NCBI RefSeq assembly: GCF_014645735.1
Contig: NZ_BMMH01000007.1
Location: 124,001-188,000, forward strand
Direction of reading: 5' to 3'
Length of the DNA: 64,000 bases
From: Nocardia jinanensis
GTDB lineage: Bacteria > Actinomycetota > Actinomycetes > Mycobacteriales > Mycobacteriaceae
This document shows, one piece after another, positions 46,771-55,426 of the stretch; position 1 is the first letter of the stretch, and every line of letters begins with the position of its first letter. The notes under the pieces are model-generated. The model was not told the origin of the DNA. It did not search any database and worked only from the letters and a program-made list of their open reading frames with translations. The position numbers and the translations under genes were made by a program.

Positions 46771-47496
46771 TCACTCCGTTACGGGCAGGCACTCGGCGAG
46801 CAGGTCGACGACGTCGCGCCAGGCTCGCTGCGCGTGCTGTGGGTGGTAGCCGACGCCGGGGACCGCGGGGTGGTCGACCGGCGGGTGGTGGAAGGCGTGC
46901 AAGGCGCCGCCGTAGACCACGAGGCGCCAGTCGACGCCCGCGGCCTGCATCTCGGCGGTGAACGCGTCCCGTTGCGCGGGCGGCATGATCGGGTCTTCCG
47001 ACCCCACCCCGGCCCACACCGGGCAGCGAATGCGCGCCGCCTCGCCCGGTCGGCCCGTGGTCAGTGCGTTGATTGTCCCGATCGCGCGCAGGTCGACGCC
47101 GTCGCGCCCGAGTTCCAGCACGATTGCGCCCCCGGTGCCGTAGCCGATGGCGGCGATCCGGTCGGGGTCGGTCCGCGGTTCGGCACGCAACACCTCGAGC
47201 GCCGCGTGGCCGATGCCCCGCATCCGGTCGGGGTCGGAGAGTAGCGGCATGCAGCGGGCCAGCATCTCCTCGGGGTCGCCCAAATAGCGCCCGCCGTGGA
47301 CGTCGAAGGCCAGCGCTACGTATCCCAGCGCGGCGAGGGTATCGGCCCGGCGGCGCTCGACGTCGCTGAGCCCCATGCCCTCTGGTCCGACCAGGACCGC
47401 GGGCCGGCGGTCGACACCGGCCGGGAGCGCGAGGTGCCCGATCATCGTCAGGCCGTCGGCCGGGTACTCGACCGTGCGTGTTGTCACCGTCGTCAT
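46771..47496 (-). CDS. Dienelactone hydrolase-family protein lacking the catalytic Cys
   Basis: A 241-residue alpha/beta hydrolase of the dienelactone hydrolase family: AVLVGPEGMGLSDVERRRAD near 33-52, GYVALAFDVHGGRYLGDPEE near 58-77, VGSEDPIMPPAQRDAF (acid residue) near 174, and a histidine in GGALHAFHHPP. The nucleophile elbow, normally GYCxGG, reads GYGTGG (118-123), with Gly120 in place of the cysteine. Classical dienelactone hydrolysis is therefore doubtful; it may be a subfamily with another mechanism or a binding role. ATG at 47496 gives the usual length. It converges with the methyltransferase remnant. Confidence 0.85.
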   Translation of the reverse strand: MTTVTTRTVEYPADGLTMIGHLALPAGVDRRPAVLVGPEGMGLSDVERRRADTLAALGYVALAFDVHGGRYLGDPEEMLARCMPLLSDPDRMRGIGHAALEVLRAEPRTDPDRIAAIGYGTGGAIVLELGRDGVDLRAIGTINALTTGRPGEAARIRCPVWAGVGSEDPIMPPAQRDAFTAEMQAAGVDWRLVVYGGALHAFHHPPVDHPAVPGVGYHPQHAQRAWRDVVDLLAECLPVTE

Positions 47497-47838
47497 GAGA
47501 CTGGACTGTAGTGATCGTCGAGCCCGGCCGGGCCGGTGTTCGCTGCTGGCAGAACAGCGCGGGTGTGCCTCTGAAATGTGGTGATGGCTCACAAGATCGG
47601 TCACAAACCCCGCTCCCGCGCGGCAGCGTTATCGGATCACCTACCCTGGACGCGGCGCTGGGGGTGGACCTGCGGGGTTCCGCTGGGGGGTATACCTCGC
47701 GCTGGACGAGCAGACACCACCGGTGATCGTGGTGACAGTGCTGTCCCGATCGACAGTGGTCATACCCGTTCGATCCTTTCGAGGTGAGAGCTTCGATCGT
47801 CGTACGCTACTGCGGTCCGTAACGGGAATCCCCACCGG
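47497..47838. other. Region without a recognisable gene
   Basis: About 340 bases between the divergent ends of the hydrolase and MerR genes. Short open frames exist (for example 47723 onward on the plus strand) but read antisense into the MerR gene and show no homology I recognise. Confidence 0.45.
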
Positions 47839-48624
47839 TCAGCGCGGGTCCGGCCGGGGGATATGTATTCCGGCGGCGCGGAGCTTGCTCTCGAACAGCG
47901 CAGCCAGCCGCACCGTGGTCGGCGTCTGTTCTTCGCCGTGGTGGGCGATCAGTGTGTACCGGGTCGCGGTGTCGGTGCGTGCTTGTAGTGCCGTCACGAT
48001 TTTCAGGTGTGCGGGATTGGCGAGGTAATGGTCGGCCACGGCGGTGGCGAGGTCGGCCACCCGGGGGTCGTCCGGTGCCCAGGCCGCCGCGGCGGCGGCG
48101 CGTTTGATCAAGGCGACGTACCTGGGGTCCTCGAGTGCGTGCTCGAGATGGGTGAGGTAGTCGTCGAACCCCTCGGGGACAAGGGCTTTGGCCAGCACCC
48201 AGCCTTCCCGGGCGGTCGCCACCTCGTCGGCGGGAAAGCCGAGGCCGTTCATCCGTTCCAGCAGTGTGACAGCGCGGTCGCCCAGCAGCGCCCGGTCGCC
48301 GTCGGCGAGCCGGCGCAGCGTGTCACGGCGTGCGATCAACTCCTCGATCCGTTCGGTGAGCTGCCGCTCGGCATCGGCCAGTCCGGTGGCGAACAGTTCG
48401 GGGTCGCCGTCGAGCAGCGGGCCGATCTCGGCCAGCGGCACTCCGGCGGCGGCCAGCGTCCTGACCTGCACAAGCCGAGACAGCTCGGTGGATCCGTAGC
48501 GGCGGAAACCGGAGCTGTCCCGTTGCGGCTCCGCGACCAGGCCGAGCTTGTGGTAATGCCGCACCGTCTTGACGGTGACGCCGACGAATGCGGCCGCTCG
48601 CCCGATCGTGACTCCGTCTCTCAC
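47839..48624 (-). CDS. MerR-family transcriptional regulator
   Basis: A 261-residue MerR protein. The N-terminal HTH GRAAAFVGVTVKTVRHYHKL followed by GLVAEPQRDSSGFRRYGSTE is typical, then the long dimerisation helix ADAERQLTERIEELIARRDT, and a C-terminal helical domain of about 130 residues like the TipAS-type ligand-binding part (ALEDPRYVALIKRAAAAAAW). The starting GTG overlaps the stop of the serine-hydrolase gene as GTGA, so the two are co-translated. A dyad TGACC-CGA-GGTCA upstream of the hydrolase at 50258-50270 is the probable control site. Confidence 0.9.
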   Translation of the reverse strand: MRDGVTIGRAAAFVGVTVKTVRHYHKLGLVAEPQRDSSGFRRYGSTELSRLVQVRTLAAAGVPLAEIGPLLDGDPELFATGLADAERQLTERIEELIARRDTLRRLADGDRALLGDRAVTLLERMNGLGFPADEVATAREGWVLAKALVPEGFDDYLTHLEHALEDPRYVALIKRAAAAAAWAPDDPRVADLATAVADHYLANPAHLKIVTALQARTDTATRYTLIAHHGEEQTPTTVRLAALFESKLRAAGIHIPRPDPR

Positions 48625-50192
48625 CTGCTCAGTCTTCCTTCCGCCGGCCGAGCCGCATCGGCCGGTCCGCCGCCGAACACTTTTTCGACGAGCCTGCGCT
48701 GGGCTGCTCCGAAGGCTGCCGCGATGGACAGGTCGGCGTCGTCCACGCAGTTCAGCGCGGCGGTCAGGGTTTTGCTGCCGTCGGGTGTGCTGTACATGAG
48801 CGCCGCGTGGCCCACGGCGGCGCCGTTGTGGGAGATGAGGGTGCCGCCGTCGGTGTTCACCACGAAAATTCCCAGGCCGTAGCCCATGTCCGGGATGGGC
48901 GTGGGGCGCGGGGTGCGCATCTCGGCCAGCAATGGGGCAGGCAGTAGCTTGCCGCTGTTCAGGGCGGAAAGGAAAATATGCAGGTCCCGGGTCGTCGAGA
49001 TCATGTCACCACCGCTCGAGGTCCAGGACGGGTTCTGCCGGGTGATGTCGACGGTCTTCTCGACGCCCGCGTCGTCGTACCGGTAGTAGGCGTGGGCGTG
49101 CGGTTCCGGAATATCCGGCGAGGCGTCCGGCAGTACGGTGCCCGACAGTCCGAGTGGTCCGAGGATCAGCCGGTGCATCTCCTCGGCGACCGAGCGGCCG
49201 GTGACCTTCTCGATCAGCAACCTGGCCAGTACGTAGTTGGTGTTGGAGTAGCTCCAGTCGGTACCCGGTTCGAATCGCGCCGGCCGGGACAATGCCAGTC
49301 GTATCAGGTCTTCCGGCCGATAGGTCTCGAACCGCTTGTCCATCCACAGTTTGCCCGTGCTGCCGTAGGGGATCGGGATTCCCGTCGTGACTGTCCCGTC
49401 GGCGTCGACCTCGCCGGTGAAGTTGAACAGCCCGCTGGTGTGCTGCAACAGCATACGTACCGTGATCCGCTCGTCGATCCCGAACTCGGGTAGGTACTCC
49501 ACAGCGGGGGTGTCCAGCACGATCCTGCCTTCGGCCACCAACTGCAGTACCAGGGTCGCGGTGAAGGTTTTGGTGTTGCTGCCGATCCGGACATGCCCGT
49601 CGACCGGCGGCTTCGCGAAACCGCCCAGCTCGGCTACACCGGCGCTGGCCACCCATTCACCACGCTCGTCGTGCACCCGCACGGTGATCCCGGTGAAACC
49701 GGACTCGACGATCTCCTCGATCACCTTCCGGAGCTCCGGGCGATCCTGTTCGGCAGTGAACGCCCGTATCGCCCTGTCGTCCACAGCTTCCGTCCGGGCC
49801 ACGTCGAGGGCGGCGGTGATCTTGCGGGCCATCTCGGCCGCGGTGGGGCCGGGCTCGTCCTGGTGGACCTGGGCGGCGTCGAGCGCGAGCAGGACGGTGC
49901 TGCGGAAGTTGTGGGCTTCTGCCGGGGATTGTTCGCCGAGCAGGTGCACGGCCGCGGTCAGGGCGGGCAGTACTCGGTCGGCCAGTTCGGCCACGGTTCT
50001 CCCGGGCAGCTCCAGGCCTTCGGGGTTCGCGGCGAGCACATGCCCGACCGGACCGGTCGCCGACGTCAGGGCGACGGCGGCTTTCGTAACAGTTTTCCGG
50101 GGCGAGCCGGTGGCGGCGGCCATCAGCGATACGGCGCCGTAGGCGGCGGTCCGCAGGGTGGCTTTGTCCTGTTCGGAAAGGGTGATGGACAT
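48621..50192 (-). CDS. Serine hydrolase (beta-lactamase fold) with N-terminal domain, paralogue
   Basis: A 523-residue paralogue of the protein at 39569. The N-terminal helical domain (EQDKATLRTAAYGAVSLMAA, TVAELADRVLPALTAAVHLL) has diverged over residues 25-135, whereas the region around GSNTKTFTATLVLQLVAEGR is almost unchanged. The catalytic S-x-x-K, YSN and SHNGA boxes are present. ATG at 50192 follows a GAGGAA ribosome site. It is coupled to a MerR gene and has a MerR-type dyad upstream, so expression is likely ligand-induced. Substrate unknown; esterase or peptidase activity is expected. The copy at 39569 has no intact MerR partner. Confidence 0.88.
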   Translation of the reverse strand: MSITLSEQDKATLRTAAYGAVSLMAAATGSPRKTVTKAAVALTSATGPVGHVLAANPEGLELPGRTVAELADRVLPALTAAVHLLGEQSPAEAHNFRSTVLLALDAAQVHQDEPGPTAAEMARKITAALDVARTEAVDDRAIRAFTAEQDRPELRKVIEEIVESGFTGITVRVHDERGEWVASAGVAELGGFAKPPVDGHVRIGSNTKTFTATLVLQLVAEGRIVLDTPAVEYLPEFGIDERITVRMLLQHTSGLFNFTGEVDADGTVTTGIPIPYGSTGKLWMDKRFETYRPEDLIRLALSRPARFEPGTDWSYSNTNYVLARLLIEKVTGRSVAEEMHRLILGPLGLSGTVLPDASPDIPEPHAHAYYRYDDAGVEKTVDITRQNPSWTSSGGDMISTTRDLHIFLSALNSGKLLPAPLLAEMRTPRPTPIPDMGYGLGIFVVNTDGGTLISHNGAAVGHAALMYSTPDGSKTLTAALNCVDDADLSIAAAFGAAQRRLVEKVFGGGPADAARPAEGRLSR

Positions 50193-50257
50193 AGTGATTC
50201 GTTCCTCGCATCGGTGCTGGCCGGTCGGCGTCGTGCCGCTGCGACGAGCATCCACCC

Positions 50258-50270
50258 TGACCCGAGGTCA
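50258..50270. promoter_or_regulatory. Dyad TGACCCGAGGTCA upstream of hydrolase-merR
   Basis: Perfect arms TGACC/GGTCA around CGA, 66 bp upstream of the hydrolase start, next to a TTGACC that could be a leftward -35 element. Overlap of dyad and promoter is typical of MerR activators, so the 47839 protein is the likely binder. Confidence 0.5.
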
Positions 50271-50349
50271 ACTTCAACAGTGATCTGGATCACATACTAT
50301 CTACCGGGCCCGCGGCCTTCGGTCCAGAGCTGCCGCCTGCGCACCGAAC

Positions 50350-51150
50350 TCATACCGACCCGACCGCCGCACGGATAGCGGGATCGAGAAGACCGAGATC
50401 GCTGCCCAATTGGTCGGCCAGCTCGCGTGCGACCGCCACATCTTTGCGCAGGAATTCACCCACCGCCTCCGAGAACGCGGAAACCGAGCCCTTCGCCGCC
50501 ACACTCAGTACCGCACGACCCGAACTGCTGGCATGTGGAAGGGCGGAGAGGACTTCGGTCTCGGTGAGCCCGAGCTGCCCGGCCAGCCGCACGGCCTCGG
50601 TGACCAGGCCGATCTGGGCTGCGAACAAGGAATTGTTCACGAGTTTCACCCGCTGGCCGTTACCCAGTTCGCCCACCGCGAGGACAGGGTCGGCATAGGC
50701 GGCCAGGACGGGACGTGCCAGCGCTGCCGCCTCGGTGGATCCACCCAGGAAGACAGTGAGCGAACCATCGGCGATATTGTGCGGACCTCCGCTCACCGGC
50801 GCATCGACCACATGGCGTCCCGCGGCGGCCGGTGCGGCGGCGATCGCCGCGGCGGTATCGGGACTACCGGTGGTGTGCAGAATCAGGATCGAACCGGCCG
50901 GCATGGTCTCGAGCAGTCCGCTGTCCAGGCATACCTCACGGACCTGCTGGTCGGTGAAAACGCAGATCACCACCGCGTCGGCGTGCCGCCCGGCCTCGGC
51001 CACGGAGCCGAGGGCGGTCGCACCCGTCGCGGTGATCGCGGCGCGGGTCTCGGGGCCGCGCCCGAGAGCGCGGACGCTGTGCCCGGCGGCCGTCAGCCGC
51101 CGGATCATGGGGATCCCCATCCGGCCGGCGCCGATGAATCCGATACGCAC
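50350..51150 (-). CDS. NAD(P)-dependent beta-hydroxyacid dehydrogenase (HIBADH family)
   Basis: A 266-residue 3-hydroxyisobutyrate-dehydrogenase-type enzyme. The Rossmann motif is GFIGAGRMGIPMIRRL at the start, the substrate loop VDAPVSGGPHNIADGSL near 115, and the catalytic lysine lies in GNGQRVKLVNNSLF near 162. The last helical part is somewhat short for the family (usually 290). GTG at 51150 starts the gene. It follows a paralogue (51225-52064) after a 74-base gap, at the end of a leftward operon with DoxX, hydrolase and thiolase genes. It oxidises a beta-hydroxy acid to a semialdehyde or keto acid; the substrate is unknown. Confidence 0.9.
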   Translation of the reverse strand: MRIGFIGAGRMGIPMIRRLTAAGHSVRALGRGPETRAAITATGATALGSVAEAGRHADAVVICVFTDQQVREVCLDSGLLETMPAGSILILHTTGSPDTAAAIAAAPAAAGRHVVDAPVSGGPHNIADGSLTVFLGGSTEAAALARPVLAAYADPVLAVGELGNGQRVKLVNNSLFAAQIGLVTEAVRLAGQLGLTETEVLSALPHASSSGRAVLSVAAKGSVSAFSEAVGEFLRKDVAVARELADQLGSDLGLLDPAIRAAVGSV

Positions 51151-51224
51151 GCGGTTCTCCTTCGATCTTCGGGAATGCAGCCGGTGCCCGCAACGCTGCG
51201 GATGACGCGGCGTGGGACGCTGGT

Positions 51225-52064
51225 TCAGCGGGGACGGCCCATCAGGCCGAGAGTGGCGTCGGCGGTGTCGAGTACAACCCCGGGGGTGATATCGGCGGCG
51301 GCCGCCAGTTCGCTGATCAGCCGGACGTCTTTGCGCAGCAGATCGCCGGCGTGGGTAGCGATCTGGTCCAGTGTGCCGCCGCCCGCGAGGATCCGTCCGA
51401 GCGCGAAACTGTTACCGCTTCCGTTGCCGATCACTTCGCCGAGTCGTTCGGGGCTCACCCCGAGCCGGGCACCGAGTTCCAGAGTGCTGACCGCAGTGGA
51501 CATATGCGCGGTGAACAGGAGATTGTTCAGAAGTTTGGTGGTCTGCCCGGCGCCGACCCCACCCAGGTGCACCACCGGATTCGCATAGGTTTCGAACACC
51601 GGAAGGCATCGCGCCAGGGTGTCCTCGCCACCACCGGCCATCACCAGCAGCCGTCCGGCCGCCACCGCGGGAGCTCCACCGCTGACCGGGGCGTCGATGA
51701 GTGAAACACCCTGATTGGCCGCGATTTCGGCCAGTTCGCGGCAGGTATCGGGATGCACCGTGCTGTGGATCGCGATCACCGGCGGCGTGTCGCGTCCGGC
51801 CGCGGATCCGGCGAATCCGGCCAGCACGCCGTCTTCGCGCTCGAGAACTTCCCGCACATCGGCGTCGCCGACCACACACAGGCATACCAGATCGCTCTCG
51901 GCGGCCAGTGCTGCCGGACTGTCGGCGACCTTCGCCGCGGTGTCCCCGTACGAGTCGGTGGTGGCGGTCCGGCGCGCCCACAGCGTGGTCGGGTATCCGG
52001 CCTCGACGATGCGGCGGGCCATGGGACCGCCCTGACTTCCCAATCCGATGAATCCGACGCGCAT
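51225..52064 (-). CDS. NAD(P)-dependent beta-hydroxyacid dehydrogenase (HIBADH family)
   Basis: A 279-residue relative of the preceding entry: GFIGLGSQGGPMARRIVEAG at the N-terminus, LIDAPVSGGAPAVAAGRLLV near 125, and the catalytic lysine in GAGQTTKLLNNLLF near 177. ATG at 52064 is the family start. Two non-identical dehydrogenases of this family side by side suggest oxidation of two related hydroxy acids, or a hetero-oligomer. It follows DoxX by 24 bases on the same strand. Confidence 0.92.
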   Translation of the reverse strand: MRVGFIGLGSQGGPMARRIVEAGYPTTLWARRTATTDSYGDTAAKVADSPAALAAESDLVCLCVVGDADVREVLEREDGVLAGFAGSAAGRDTPPVIAIHSTVHPDTCRELAEIAANQGVSLIDAPVSGGAPAVAAGRLLVMAGGGEDTLARCLPVFETYANPVVHLGGVGAGQTTKLLNNLLFTAHMSTAVSTLELGARLGVSPERLGEVIGNGSGNSFALGRILAGGGTLDQIATHAGDLLRKDVRLISELAAAADITPGVVLDTADATLGLMGRPR

Positions 52065-52088
52065 CAGATGTTCCTCTCTACACACAGC

Positions 52089-52610
52089 TCAGGAATCGGC
52101 GTCCGCCGACTCCGATTTCGGGGCCTGCGGCCGCCAGAAGGTCGCCAGCAGGCCCGCGGTGGCCAGCACACCGACCCCGAGCGCGATCGCGCCGCCGCCC
52201 CAGCCGGTGATCTCGATACCGGCGGCGTGGTCCACGGACAGCCACCCGGGCCCGAGGATGCCGATCGCCAGCGAGACCACCGCGAGGACCAGGACGTACT
52301 CATAGCCGTCCTTGAATACGAAGAAACCGTTCTTCCGGTGCGCCAGCAACGCGGCGACCGACATCACCGAGATGACCGCGGCGGCCGCCAGCGGAGTGAG
52401 CAACCCGAGGATCAGCAGTGCACCCGCGCCGATCTCGGTGATCACGCTGAACCAGGCCTGAAGTACGCCGTTGCGCAGTCCCAGGCCGCTGAACCAGCCC
52501 GCGGTGCCGGCGATCTTGCCGCCGCCGATCCAGTGATTGACCCCGTGCGCGATCATGGTGGCGCCGACGACCAGCCGAAGCAGCAGTAGTGCGATATCGG
52601 TGATGTCCAT
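52089..52610 (-). CDS. DoxX-family membrane protein
   Basis: A 173-residue protein with four hydrophobic segments: ALLLLRLVVGATMIAHGVNH at the start, ITEIGAGALLILGLLTPLAA near 58, YVLVLAVVSLAIGILGPG near 105, and IALGVGVLATAGLLATFW near 142. GHGxxHW-like HGVNHWIGGGK is typical for DoxX/DoxD. The family is linked to thiosulfate:quinone oxidoreduction and to oxidative-stress complexes in mycobacteria; no precise role can be assigned. It starts four bases after the alpha/beta-hydrolase stop, so both are in one operon. Confidence 0.88.
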   Translation of the reverse strand: MDITDIALLLLRLVVGATMIAHGVNHWIGGGKIAGTAGWFSGLGLRNGVLQAWFSVITEIGAGALLILGLLTPLAAAAVISVMSVAALLAHRKNGFFVFKDGYEYVLVLAVVSLAIGILGPGWLSVDHAAGIEITGWGGGAIALGVGVLATAGLLATFWRPQAPKSESADADS

Positions 52611-52614
52611 TCGG

Positions 52615-53589
52615 TTACCTTTCCGGCCGCGCCGTCGCGCCGCCGTCGAATCGCAGGGTGGGCCCGGAGAATTCTCCGGGCCTGCGGGCGATGATGCATT
52701 CCTCGGTGAAGGCCAGCACATCCAGGTGGTAGGCCGGTGCCGTGCGGCCGAGGCTGACATTGTGGCCGGTATCGGGTATCCGGTTCACCACGACCCGCGG
52801 GGAGCCGGTGAACAGGGAGCCGACCGCGCCCATTTCGGCCGGATCGTTGCGCCACACCCGCTCGTATTCACCGAGGCTGTACCGCACCGGTACCGGGATA
52901 TCGGGCGCGAGCCCGAGGAACTCCGCGCGGGCCCAATCGTGCAGCGACCTCGACTCCAGGTGCGAGCCCGATGCGGAGACGCTACCGCCACCGAGGATGT
53001 TCTCGGGATAGAGCCGGGCGGGCTCCCAGATCAGCCGCCCCACCCCACGCGGTCGCCGGCCTGCCACCCGGTCGGCACCCCAGAGGAGGTTGTGGGCTTC
53101 CTGCTGGTGTTCGCGCCCGGTCCCGGCCAGTTCGAGTCCGAGCAGTTCGGCGCCGCGTGTGGCCGCCGCCATGCGAACCGCGAGCTCACAACCCGCCGAA
53201 TGCGCGAGCAGGAAAACACCCGCACCGCGGGGCAGCCCGTCCAGCAGTGCGTCGACGGCGCCGTAGATCAGTTCCACCCGGCGCTCGGGCCGTTCCAGCA
53301 GATCGGCGTAGGGGGCCGAACTCCGGAATCCGGGCCGGTCCAGTGCCAGCACGGTGTATCCGAGTCGCTGTCCCGTTCGCAGCAGGGAGTACTCGGGATG
53401 CCCGGGGCAGTCGAAATACCGGGAATCGACGGCCCCGCCGTGCAGGGCGACCACGACCGCCCGCGGATCGGGCACCTCGGACAGCAGACCGGAGACCGGG
53501 ATACCGTCGACCTCGGGGACTGCGGCGACCACCGGCAGTGGGCCGATGGAATCGGCCGGTACCGGCTCGGATTCGGTCAGGGTCACCAC
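52615..53589 (-). CDS. Alpha/beta-hydrolase
   Basis: About 324 residues. Oxyanion strand VVVALHGGAVDSRYF near 45, DRPGFRSSAPYADLL near 85, the nucleophile elbow LLAHSAGCELAV near 128, and the C-terminal His in IPDTGHNVSLG fit a serine alpha/beta-hydrolase. GTG at 53589 is used; GTG 53586 is equally possible and the ATG at 53649 would overlap the thiolase gene by 47 bases. It likely opens a lactone or hydrolyses an ester or a C-C bond in the pathway of the surrounding operon. Confidence 0.85.
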   Translation of the reverse strand: MVTLTESEPVPADSIGPLPVVAAVPEVDGIPVSGLLSEVPDPRAVVVALHGGAVDSRYFDCPGHPEYSLLRTGQRLGYTVLALDRPGFRSSAPYADLLERPERRVELIYGAVDALLDGLPRGAGVFLLAHSAGCELAVRMAAATRGAELLGLELAGTGREHQQEAHNLLWGADRVAGRRPRGVGRLIWEPARLYPENILGGGSVSASGSHLESRSLHDWARAEFLGLAPDIPVPVRYSLGEYERVWRNDPAEMGAVGSLFTGSPRVVVNRIPDTGHNVSLGRTAPAYHLDVLAFTEECIIARRPGEFSGPTLRFDGGATARPER

Positions 53590-53602
53590 GCACCCCGGGC
53601 CG

Positions 53603-55288
53603 TCACGATTCGCTCCGCAGCAGCACAGCGCCACCGGGTGTGAGACCACCGCTGGACACCACCGCCACCTCGGCGCCGGCCACCTGACGGTCCCCGGCGG
53701 TCCCGCGCAGTTGGACGATCGCCTCGTGCATCAGTCCCATGCCGTGGGTGCGGCCGTGCGAGAGCTGCCCGCCGTGGGTGTTCAGCGGCAGGAGGCCGTC
53801 CCGGGCGATGTTCTTGCCGCCGTCCAGGAAATCCTTGGCCTCGCCGATCTTGCAGAAGCCGAGCGCCTCGATCCAGGACAAACAGTTGATGGTGAACCCG
53901 TCGTACAGTTCGGCGACATCCACATCATCGGGTCGCAGATCGGTGCGGGTCCACAGGTGTGCGGCCGGGCCGAGGACCTGCGGTTCGTGGGTGAGTGTGC
54001 TCTGATCCCATTCGATCCGTTCGACGATCTGGGTGCCCACAGCTTCCACCCGGACGGCCGGTACCGGCAGATCGGCGGCGGCCTCGCGGGCCGAAACGAT
54101 CACCGCGACGGCGCCGTCGCACGGGACATCACAGTCGTAGAGACCGAACGGCGTGGTGATCGGGCGGGCGTTCAAATAGTCGTCCATCGTCATGGGATCG
54201 CGGTATACCGCACTCGGGTCGAGCGCGGCGTTCGCGCGCTGGTTCAGTGCGATCCAGCCCAGGGTCTCGCGCGTGGTTCCGTAGTCGTGGAAATGCCGCT
54301 GCGCCTTCTGCGCCAGCGTATGCGCCGCGGAGGTGGAACCGAAGGGATGCATCCAGCTCGCCGTGCGACCCCCGCCGGACGCGGGGATCGTGCCCCGTTT
54401 CATCAGCTCGTTGAAGGTGGCCTCCCAGACCGTGCGGAAACACAGCACATGGGTGGCGAGCCCGGCGTGCACCGCGAGCATGGCCGCGATCACCGAACCG
54501 CCGGGCCCGAAAGTTTCGATCCCACCGTTGTGCCAGGTGGGCCGGATACCGAGCGCGGATTCCAGCGCGGTGACCCCGCCCTCCCCGAATCCGCCGAGAT
54601 TCCCGCCACCCGGATACGAGGACAAGCCGTCGATATCGTCGAGGCCCAGGCCCGCGTCGGCGATCGCCTGCTGGCAGGCGTCGACGGTGAGCTCCAGCGG
54701 TGGCCGCATGAGCCGCCGCCCGATCTGCGACATACCGATTCCGGTGAGCGCGACACTGTCCTCGAATTTGTCGCCGCGCCGCCTCGGGGTCACGTGCTGG
54801 GCGAACTGATCCGCGGGTATCTCGTCCACCGGTAGCGGCGCCGGGCCCGATCGTTGCGCGGCGGGCCGGAACAGCGGCAGCCACACATCGTCGTCGTGCT
54901 GGAACACCACCTCCAGCGGCATTCCCAGGGTGAGTTCATCGGGATCGCAGTCGACGATATTGGTGGTCAGCCGGACCCTCGGATCGTCTTCCAACGCCAC
55001 CGTCGCCACTACGTACGGCGGCGGGAGGCCGGGTAGTCCGAAGCGGTGGTTGACGGTGAACGACGCGAGTATCGCGGTACCCGAGACGATCCGGGGCGAC
55101 AGGTCACGCCCTCGGCAGTAGCGGCAGATCGGCTGCGGCGGATGGATGAGGGCCGAACACGCCCGGCACTCCTGGATTCGGAGGTTGCCGTCGGCGCCCG
55201 AAGTCCAGAAGAACTCGGTGTCCAGGGACAGCAGCGGTAGCGGTCGCCCCGAACGGGGTGCCGGATCGTCGCCGGTCGTCGATGACAT
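53603..55288 (-). CDS. DUF35 (Zn-ribbon/OB)-thiolase fusion protein
   Basis: A 561-residue protein combining two domains. Residues about 1-150 are a DUF35 unit: a zinc ribbon CRACSALIHPPQPICRYC (C-x2-C-x11-C-x2-C) and an OB fold (YVVATVALEDDPRVRLTTNI). Residues about 175-560 are a lipid-transfer-type thiolase: VDACQQAIADAGLGLDDIDG, ETFGPGGSVIAAMLAVHAGL, ELYDGFTINCLSWIEALGF and NTHGGQLSHGRTHGMGLMHE. The usual thiolase nucleophile cysteine is not in its place, as in Ltp2-type retro-aldolases. In mycobacteria Ltp2 and the DUF35 domain of ChsH2 are separate proteins that form a complex for steroid side-chain cleavage. A retro-aldol or thiolytic step is inferred here. Confidence 0.88.
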   Translation of the reverse strand: MSSTTGDDPAPRSGRPLPLLSLDTEFFWTSGADGNLRIQECRACSALIHPPQPICRYCRGRDLSPRIVSGTAILASFTVNHRFGLPGLPPPYVVATVALEDDPRVRLTTNIVDCDPDELTLGMPLEVVFQHDDDVWLPLFRPAAQRSGPAPLPVDEIPADQFAQHVTPRRRGDKFEDSVALTGIGMSQIGRRLMRPPLELTVDACQQAIADAGLGLDDIDGLSSYPGGGNLGGFGEGGVTALESALGIRPTWHNGGIETFGPGGSVIAAMLAVHAGLATHVLCFRTVWEATFNELMKRGTIPASGGGRTASWMHPFGSTSAAHTLAQKAQRHFHDYGTTRETLGWIALNQRANAALDPSAVYRDPMTMDDYLNARPITTPFGLYDCDVPCDGAVAVIVSAREAAADLPVPAVRVEAVGTQIVERIEWDQSTLTHEPQVLGPAAHLWTRTDLRPDDVDVAELYDGFTINCLSWIEALGFCKIGEAKDFLDGGKNIARDGLLPLNTHGGQLSHGRTHGMGLMHEAIVQLRGTAGDRQVAGAEVAVVSSGGLTPGGAVLLRSES

Positions 55289-55426
55289 ATCGCCTCCTCA
55301 TGGCGTCGGTAGCAGGGTTCGATGCCGACGTGGCGACCTCGTCCAATGCTCCACACCCGCGACGAGAGGCTGGTCGGCCACCCGCCGCGGGTCGAAATTC
55401 CGTCGTGCTGTCGATGGGCTGCCGCG

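Noticed and set aside
47723..48028. 101-codon ORF after the dienelactone-hydrolase-like gene
   Set aside because: More than half is antisense to the MerR gene and no family resemblance was found.
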